Made by a program: the position numbers and the translations under genes. This document shows positions 55,999 to 64,000 of a DNA stretch of 64,000 nucleotides, piece after piece. This DNA comes from Nematostella vectensis. Lineage: Eukaryota > Cnidaria > Anthozoa > Actiniaria > Edwardsiidae. Numbering within the stretch: position 1 is the stretch's first letter; each line of letters starts with the position of its first letter. The notes beneath the pieces were generated by a model. The model did not search any database, was not told the DNA's origin, and saw nothing but the letters and a program-made list of their open reading frames with translations. The stretch covers positions 14,210,887 to 14,274,886 of the forward strand of contig NC_064034.1 in assembly GCF_932526225.1 (NCBI RefSeq), given 5' to 3'.

Positions 55999-57082
55999 CT
56001 TATGTGGTCCCCATAACTACGGTTGTACAGGATTATCCGTGTTGTGGTACTCTCCGTATCTTGGATAACGTGTGTGGTGCGGTCCTCGTAACTACGGTTG
56101 TACAAGATTATCCGTGTGTGTGGTACTCTCCGTAGCTTAGATAATGCATTTGGTGAGGTACCCATAACTACGGTTGTACAAGATTATCCTTGTGCGTGGT
56201 AATCTCCGTAGCTTAGATAACGTGTGTGGTGCGGTCCTCGTAACTACGGTTGTACAAGATTATCCGTGTGTGTGGTACTCTCCGTAGCTTAGATAACGTG
56301 TCTGTTGCGGTCCTCACAACTACGGTTGTACAAGATTATCCGTGTGTCGTACTCTCCGTAGCTTAGATAACGTGTCTGCGGTCCTCATAAATACGGTTGT
56401 ACAAGATTATCCGTGTGTATGGTACTCTCCGTAGCTTAGATAACGTGTCTGGTGCGGTCCTCGTAACTACGGTTGTACCAGATTATCCGTGTGTGTGGTA
56501 CTCTCCGTAGCTTATATAACGTGTCTGGTGCGGTCCTCGTAACTACGGTTGTACAAGATTATCCGTGTGTGGTACTCTCCGTAGCTTAGATAACGTGTCT
56601 GGTGCGGTCCTCGTAACTACGGTTGTACCAGATTATCCGTGTGTGTGGTACTCTCCGTAGCTTATATAACGTGTCTGGTGCGGTCCTCGTAACTACGGTT
56701 GTACAAGATTATCCGTGTGTGGTACTCTCCGTAGCTTAGATAACGTGTCTGTTGCGGTCCTCACAACCACGGTTGTACAAGATTATCCGTGTGTCGTACT
56801 CTCCATATCTTAGATAATGTGTCTGGTGCGGTCCTCATAACTACAGTTGTACAAGATTATCCGTGTGTGGTACTCTCGATAGCTTAGATAACGTGTCTGC
56901 GGTCCTAATAAATACGGTTGTAACAGATTATCCGTGTGTGTGGTACTCTCCGTAGCCTATATAACGTGTCTGGTGCGGTCCTCGTAACTACGGTTGTACA
57001 AGATTATCCGTGTGTGGTACTCTCCGTAGCCTATATAACGTGTGTGGTGCGGTCCTCATAACTACAGTTGTACAAAACTATC
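55999..57082. repeat. ~74 bp satellite, segment 5
   Basis: Begins with a distinctive variant (ACAGGATTATCCGTGTTGTGG) that recurs 1883 bp later at about 57909, marking a recent higher-order duplication. Confidence 0.97.
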
Positions 57083-57882
57083 CGTGTGTGGTAAACTCAG
57101 AAAATCACCTAGTAAGCCCGCCCCGATAAGCTCTCCAATTCCTGTTATCTTCGGACGGAAAACAAAATCCTGCTAACTGACAGGAGCACAAGAGCTCCCG
57201 TAAATGTACCGGGAATCGCATCTTATGCGAAAAATGGTACCAAAAAATCGATGTTTTTTCCTAATATTTATAGCTGAATTCATAGATCAATTACTCATCT
57301 TCAGTTTGCTAAGTTTAGATAATCAATTTGTTGCTGTTTTGCTATCAAATCTCGCCATTTTCAAGTCGTGTCGAGTTGTAGTAAATATACATCATAGAGG
57401 AATAGAAACCCTTCCAATGCTTTTACAGAACACGGTAAGAAGAGGACCAATTACGGCTAACATCATTTTATGCGATAACTTATCGGCCAATCAGGTTTCA
57501 CCTCGATTTGACATGTAGCTGTCACCGTGCGCCTAAAAGATTGTAAACAACTTTGCAAAGTTATTGGAAGTTTTGCTACAACATGAGGCTTTATTACTTG
57601 TTTTTTAGTCTTTTTTTTTTTTTTTAAGTGCCTACGCTTAACGCGATGTTTGGTGTCTCAGCTGTCTAAAAACATCGAGAAATCTAGGATTTCTCATTAA
57701 AACTCATTCATTATTCAGCCAATCTATTCATAAACTTCGAAAATTATAAATAATTACCTTATCGGGAGCCGGTAAACAACCAACGTTAAGAAACGCATTT
57801 CCGCACCCGAAAAAGTATCCCGAAAACTCCCCCGGTAACCTATCGGGGCCGGTAATTACCGGTCCTTTTCAGAAACGACCCC
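57083..57882. repeat. ~800 bp spacer block, copy 3
   Basis: Nearly identical to copy 2, with the ORF open as in copy 1. Confidence 0.93.
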
Positions 57883-59445
57883 CTTATGGGGTCCACATAA
57901 CTACGGTTGTACAGGATTATCCGTGTTGTGGTACCCTCCGTATCTTGGATAACGTGTGTGGTGCGGTCCTCGTAACTACGGTTGTACAAGATTATCCGTG
58001 TGTGTGGTACTCTCCGTAGCTTAGATAATGCATTTGGTGAGGTACCCATAACTACGGTTGTACAAGATTATCCTTGTGCGTGGTAATCTCCGTAGCTTAG
58101 ATAACGTGTGTGGTGCGGTCCTCGTAACTACGGTTGTACCAGATTATCCGTGTGTGTGGTACTCTCCGTAGCTTATATAACGTGTCTGGTGCGGTCCTCG
58201 TAACTACGGTTGTACAAGATTATCCGTGTGTGGTACTCTCCGTAGCTTAGATAACGTGTCTGTTGCGGTCCTCACAACCACGGTTGTACAAGATTATCCG
58301 TGTGTCGTACTCTCCATATCTTAGATAATGTGTCTGGTGCGGTCCTCATAACTACAGTTGTACAAGATTATCCGTGTGTGGTACTCTCGATAGCTTAGAT
58401 AACGTGTCTGCGGTCCTAATAAATACGGTTGTACAAGATTATCCGTGTGTGTGGTACTCTCCGTAGCCTATATAACGTGTCTGGTGCGGTCCTCGTAACT
58501 ACGGTTGTACAAGATTATCCGTGTGTGTGGTACTCTCCGTAGCTTAGATAACGTGTCTGGTGCGGTCCTCGTAACTACGGTTGTACAAGATTATCCGTGT
58601 GTGTGGTACTCTCCGTAGCTTAGATAACGTGTCTGGTGCGGTCCTCGTAACTACGGTTGTACAAGATTATCCGTGTGTGTGGTACTCTCCGTAGCTTAGA
58701 TAACGTGTCTGGTGCGGTCCTCGTAACTACGGTTGTACAAGATTATCTGTGTGTGTGGTACTCTCCGTAGCTTAGATAACGTGTCTGGTACGGTCCTCGT
58801 AACTACGGTTGTACAAGATTATCCGTGTGTGTGGTACTCTCCGTAGCTTAGATAACGTGTGTGGTGCGGTCCTCGTAACTACGGTTGTACAAAATTATCC
58901 GTGTGTGGTACTCTTCGTAGCTTAGATAACGTGTGTGGTGCGGTCCTCGTAACTACTACTGTGCAAGATTATCCTTGTACATGGTAATCTCCGTAGCTTA
59001 GAAAACGTGTGGTGCGGTCCTCATAACTACGGTTGTACAAGATTATCTGTGTGTGTGGTACTCTCCGTAACTTAGATAACGTGTCTGGTGTGGTCCTCGT
59101 AACTACGGTTGTACGAGATTATCCGTGTGTGGTACTCTCCGTAGCTTAGAAAACGTGTGGTTCGGTCCTCATAACTACGGTTGTACAAGATTTTCCGTGT
59201 GTGTGGTACTCTCCGTAGCTTAGATAACGTGTGTGGTGCGGTCCTCGTAACTACGGTTGTACAAGATTATCCGTGTGTGTGGTACTCTCCGTAGCTTAGG
59301 ATGACCTGTCAGTTGCGGTCCTCGTAACTACAGTTGTACAAGATTATCCGTGTGTGGTACTCTCCGTAGCTTAGATAATGTGTCTGGTGTGGTCCTCGTA
59401 ACCACGGTTGTACAAGATTATCCGTGTGTGGTACTCTCCGTTATT
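57883..59445. repeat. ~74 bp satellite, segment 6
   Basis: The longest run, about 20 monomers, with the most uniform stretch around 58440-58860. Confidence 0.97.
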
Positions 59446-59511
59446 CGCATTTTCCTACATTCAGTAGAAATTTGACAAGTTTCATGGTATTTTTTAATAG
59501 TAAAACATAAT

Positions 59512-59800
59512 TTTGAAAAAGGTTGTATATACATATTTTTTTTGTTTTTTATCAGGAATGGCTTCCATTAGGTTAAAGGAGGTACTATCATGTGTTCAAG
59601 AAAATTGAAGCAAATACAGCAAAATGGGTGTTTTTTATTCTATTCATGGACTAATTTTGAAAAAGGTTGTATATACATATTTTTTTTTGTTTTTTATCAG
59701 GAATGGCTTCCATTAGGTTTTAAAGGAGGTACTATCATGTGTTCAAGAGAATTGAAGCAAATACAGCAAAATGGGTGTTTTTTATTCTCTTCAGAATTTA
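59512..59800 (+). repeat. Tandem duplication, 146 bp period
   Basis: Two copies of TTTTGAAAAAGGTTGTATAT ... CAAAATGGGTGTTTTTTATTC, differing by short T-run changes. Confidence 0.9.
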
Positions 59801-61224
59801 AGTCTATACATTAAAACACTATACATTCTATATAAAAGCATATCAGAAGATTACGCTAGTTTAGTGTATATTGTATTTGCCAAGGTGAATAAATAATTTT
59901 TCTAGTAGAAATATTGCAAATATTAGCTGAAAAGTTTTAGAAACTTCCTCTTCTTTGCTTTCTCGGATACTAGTCTTTGAAATGTACCCTTTTCTGAAAG
60001 GTCCGGAACACTGACCCTCCTTGTAGAGAACCATAGACACACTAGATCCCCATATTAAATTATTAGGGGGTTCACGGTACATTAAGCATGATATTTGTGT
60101 GCAAAAAAAAAGAAAACCTATTTTTACCAACATTCCATGGACTAGGCGACCAGATTGGCACATTTGTATCAGCCCACTTCGTGAAGGAATGAATAAAATA
60201 AGCTCTAGAACTTGTTTTCAAAAATTTTTACTACTTTAGTTTATTTAGTTTATTATATTATTCTGGTTCAGTTTTTTAGAAAATTTTCATTGGTAAAATT
60301 ATTATCTATTTGTTTGTTACTCAGGTTGTGTTAATTTTTGCTGAGCTGCATTAATACAATTGCCTTACATAAATCCTGCCCTAGCATCATGCTTCTAAGC
60401 TGGTAGCTTTCTCGGAGTCTATCTTGTAAGTGAGATTCACCTGAAAAAGTTTGGAGAACAGCATTTAAGACAAAACCCTGAAGGGAGAGGGGGGTACTCT
60501 ATAAAAGTAGGAGAGGATGATTGTCCTGTCTTTTAGGTTATGATAAAATTCTACCAATTGCTATCCTATAAAGGGTGTTCAAAGACTCTTTCGATTCTGC
60601 TATTCCTTAGGGGGTCTCACTCTCATGCCAATGGATCATCCTATCCAATCACAAAAGGATTTTAAGACTAGAAGACAGCAATCTTAAAAGTCAGTAAAGA
60701 GGAACGCAATAAAAAGGAATACTGAAAATATGTGTGATTTTAGTGCAATGTTTAAAAAATTGATTCAACCACACCTGATTTACTATCCCTTAGGGGTAAG
60801 AATTGCTGTTGACCACACCCATAAGTGCTATCCATTGATATCCATTGATATTTTTTAAAATGGAACCTATAATAGAAAATGATTATATGAACTCTCTGCT
60901 GTTTTATCAGATTTAGGAGCTGATGGAGGTTGGAAGAGCTATTATTAGGAAATTCTGTAACGAAAAACTATCACTATCAAGCTAAATGTTCTTCTACAAA
61001 AAAGTTCAAAATCTGTATTTTACTTTGATTTCACATTAAAAAAATCATGAAAAAACGGATATGTGACACCATCATTTTTTCCGAGTTTCAGTGTTGTAAG
61101 AAAACATCAAGGTGCCCCTTGATATTTGTATTTTTTAATTCACCAACAAAGGTCTATCACAAATCCTGCATTCTGATTGGCTGAGTTACTATTGGTCTAT
61201 TAGTGATAGATGGAGTAGTGAAAT
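59801..61224. other. Non-coding region, nothing recognised
   Basis: AT-rich; a minus-strand open stretch at 59861-60163 has no recognisable motif. Confidence 0.45.
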
Positions 61225-63125
61225 GCTTAGAAAAATGGGTACTGAGTACATTGAGTACTATGGCAGTCCATGGTAGACAATAGAAAGTCATTGTACTCAA
61301 TGGCAAGACATGGCAGTCCATGGTATTCAATGGCAAGTTATGGCAATCCATGTTGGTGGACTACCATGAATTGTCATTGAGTACTATGGCAGTCCATGGT
61401 AGTCAATGGCATGACATGGTTTTCTATGGCAAGTTGTGGCAGTCTTAGTGCCATGGACTGTCATGACTTGTCATTGACTATCCATGCATGCTTGGTGTAG
61501 CAATCGTTCTTTACTTTGGACCATATACAATATCATGGTGCTACAACTTACATTAGTAATAAAGAACTGCTATATGTGACAGGAATCATGAAGTCATACC
61601 CAAAGTTTGTAAATCTAGTTGGTGAATTCTAAAAAAAAAGGCATCAAAGCCAATGAAAGTTTCATTTATACCTCAAAAAGTGATGAGAGTTTTGGTCAAT
61701 GTTTCATTGGATGAATCACCACTAATGCTTTTATGTTCAATTTATCATGGAGGCTAATCATTTTCTCATGATAGATGGTGAATGGGTAAATAATACTTAT
61801 AATTATGTGTAGTACCCAACAAATGAACAGATTCAGCTTATTACCAAGGTGCTAAGTTGGCAAATTCAAATCAAAGAAAGTTTAAAAAGAAAAAAAAAAG
61901 ATTGTCTTGGTAAATACTAAAATATTTTAAACAGAACTCAAATTGCTACTTATCTCTGGATGTGAAATCATTCTTTAAGTCATGACAGTCCCTGGTAGTG
62001 GACAGCCATGACCTGCCATTGAGTAATATGGCAGTCCAAGGTAGTCAATGGCAAGTCATGGTAGTGTATGGCAAGTTGTGGCAGTCCAGAACAGTCTTAG
62101 TGCCATGGGCTGCCATGACTTACCATTGGCGACCATGGATTGCCATGATTACCATGGACTCTAATAACTTGCCACTAACTACCATAACTTGCCATTGACA
62201 CCCATGACTACCATGGACTGTCATGACTTGTCATTGACTATCCATGCATGCTTGGTGTAGCAATCGCCCTAGTACCCAAAAAATGAACAGATTCAGCTTA
62301 TTACCAAGGTGCTAAGTTGGCAAATTCAAATCAAATAAAGTTTAAAAAGAAAACAAATATTGTCTCTGCAAATACTAAAAGATTATAAGAACTCAAATTG
62401 CTACTTATCTCCAGATGTGAAATTGTTCTTTAAATCATGACAGTCCATGGTAGTTAATGGCAAGTTATGAATACTATGACAGCTCATGGCAGACAATGGC
62501 AAATAATGTTAGTCATGCAATGGAAAGTCATGGTAGTGGACTACCATGACTTGCCATTGAGTACTATGGCAGTCCATGGTAGACAATGGCAAGTCATGGT
62601 AGTGTATGGCAAGTTGTGGCAGTCCAGAACAGTCTTTGTGCCATGGGCTGCCATGACTTACCATTGGCTACCATGGATTGCAATGATTAAAACTACCATA
62701 ACTTGCCATTGACAACCATGACTACCATGGACTGGCATGACTTGTCATTGACTATCCATGCATGCTTGGTGTAGCAATTGCACTTTACTTTGTGACTATA
62801 TATCATGGTGCTACAACTTACATTAGTGATACGGAACCGCTTTATGTGACAGTAATCATGAAGTCATAACCCTAAGTTTGTCCATCTAGTTGGTGAATTT
62901 AAAAAAAAATTACTAAAAGATTATAAACAGAACTTAAATTGCTATTTATTTCCGGATGTCCATTGTATGCAATGGAAAGTAAGGCAGTCCATGGTAGTGG
63001 ACTACCCAGACTTGCCATTGAGAACTATGGCAGTCCATAGTAGACAAATGGCAAGTCATGGTAGTCAATGGCAAGTCATGGTAGTCATGCAATGGAAAGT
63101 CATGGCAGTCCATAATAGTGTGGCT
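61225..63125. repeat. CATGG-rich palindromic minisatellite with interspersed duplicated spacers
   Basis: Arrays of ~20 bp words such as GGCAGTCCATGGTAGTCAAT and their reverse complements occupy about 61225-61500, 61980-62270, 62440-62780 and 62955-63125. The spacers are also duplicated: CATGCTTGGTGTAGCAAT at 61490, 62252 and 62760 with following sequence, and GAACAGATTCAGCTTATTAC at 61826 and 62285. A perfect 13 bp-arm palindrome lies at 62525-62552. Short ORFs rich in His, Asp and Trp are by-products. Confidence 0.9.
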
Positions 63126-63264
63126 TAATTTATTATAACAAGAGAGACATTGGTTTGCGGACAAATACCCCAGAAATTTCCTATCCTTTTTATAGCTGAA
63201 TTGGTGGGAAGGTATCCTTTATCAGTTGTTAATATTTAAGAAAGCTTACTTCTAATTATAAGTA

Positions 63265-63877
63265 CAGTCGAAGCTCTCTGAGCGACCGCTCTCGTAAGCG
63301 ACCAGCTCCGATGACGACCAAGATCACGAATCACCGATTGAATTGTCACACAAACTCTGTAATTCTTAGCTCTCGTAAGTGACCAACTTATCGGTGCGAC
63401 CAGCTCCGTTAACGACCAAAATTTTAAACCACCAACTGAGATTTTCTTTTATTTTTAAGCTCTCGTAAGCGACCACAATGATTTTTTGCTTTACAACATC
63501 AGTCAACACCTGATAAACATCATATCCAATTCATGCTGAAATCACATATAAAGCGGAAATGTTGTGATGTTTCACAAAAGCTGCCTTTCCAGTAGGCAAC
63601 CATTAAAGAATTTGATAATTACAATTTTCTAACTTTTATTTTAACCATGGGATTGACATTTCTTTGTCTCCAGAATATGTATAAATGCAAGGAAAATCAA
63701 GCAATAAACCAAAATATTACAGCGCTGTTATTATCTCTATAATTTTTAGATTCCATTTTAATTAAGCTCTCGTAAGCGACCAACACCTATTGTTGTTCAA
63801 GCTCTCGTAAAAGACCAGCTCCGTTAACGACCACAATTCTCAGTTCCCAAGGATGTCGCTTACGAGAGCTTCAACTG
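63265..63877. mobile_element. 613 bp pogo/Tigger-like MITE
   Basis: The ends read CAGTYGAAGCTCTC (left 63265, right complement ending 63877) with TA outside both (63263-63264 and 63878-63879). Inside, GCTCTCGTAAGCGACCA followed by CTCCGTTAACGACCA-type words recur about five times near both ends. No coding capacity. CAGTCGAA..CTCTC ends are typical of Tc1/mariner-pogo elements. Confidence 0.85.
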
Positions 63878-64000
63878 TACTTAAGTAATTACTTGCTGTA
63901 TACTTGTGTGCTGGAAAAATGTCAACACAAGGAATTTTCATTGCTCCGACGAAAACCTAATATCAAAGGCGAACCAGAATAACAATCAGTCCCTCGTGAT

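Noticed and set aside
47550-59445. tRNA gene cluster
   Set aside because: Monomers have tRNA length and an A-box-like word, but the anticodon stem cannot pair and no proper B box or acceptor stem is present.
61998-62712. ORFs rich in His, Asp, Trp and Met in the CATGG array
   Set aside because: They come from the periodic repeat and change frame between copies. They are not protein-like.

Overview
This 64 kb window is eukaryotic, intron-style, AT-rich repeat DNA with no intact host gene that I can recognise. The mix of relics points to a metazoan: Penelope-like GIY-YIG pieces, a hammerhead ribozyme, several Ty3/gypsy families with very short LTRs, two LINE fragments, a P-element/THAP9-type transposase with introns, and Tc1/mariner-like MITEs. 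An anthozoan cnidarian (coral or anemone) is my best guess, but that is inference from overall flavour, not from a diagnostic gene.

Layout. (1) About 197-16690 is a tandem array of a ~4.8 kb unit: three near-full copies and one partial. Each unit has a decayed Penelope-like C-terminus, a broken type II membrane glycosyltransferase-like gene (three copies), two minisatellites and an exon-like ORF. The second copy carries a 1.09 kb 5'-truncated LINE with a 5 bp target-site duplication. (2) 17741-22065 is a decayed Ty3/gypsy element on the minus strand. It is followed by a well-formed hammerhead ribozyme (22436-22476) and a diverged piece of the tandem unit. (3) 23690-28790 holds fragments of an unrecognised duplicated gene, probably split by a second decayed Ty3/gypsy element (24736-28480, plus). 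(4) 29061-32068 is a nest: a TIR element inside a LINE that itself abuts a P-element transposase pseudogene. (5) 35200-40085 is a 49 bp satellite with a homogenised core and diverged edges. (6) 40090-47545 is mostly unrecognised non-coding DNA, holding a 494 bp MITE and a very young, internally deleted LTR element (44080-46310) that keeps an intact integrase. (7) 47550-59450 is a ~74 bp satellite in higher-order arrangement with ~800 bp spacer blocks. It is interrupted at 50090-54678 by a complete Ty3/gypsy element with identical LTRs and an unbroken 1358-codon gag-pol. (8) 61225-63125 is a CATGG-rich palindromic minisatellite and 63265-63877 a pogo/Tigger-like MITE.

Most interesting: the 44 kb element has 23 nt directly after its 5' LTR that are exactly complementary to a stretch inside its own LTR. 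That is what a Tf1-type self-priming retroelement would show. Next are the hammerhead ribozyme, the young 50 kb gypsy whose integrase has Gly where the second catalytic Asp should be, and the integrase-only but recently inserted LTR element. The Ty3/gypsy elements are described here as genomic mobile elements; no broken frame is rebuilt.
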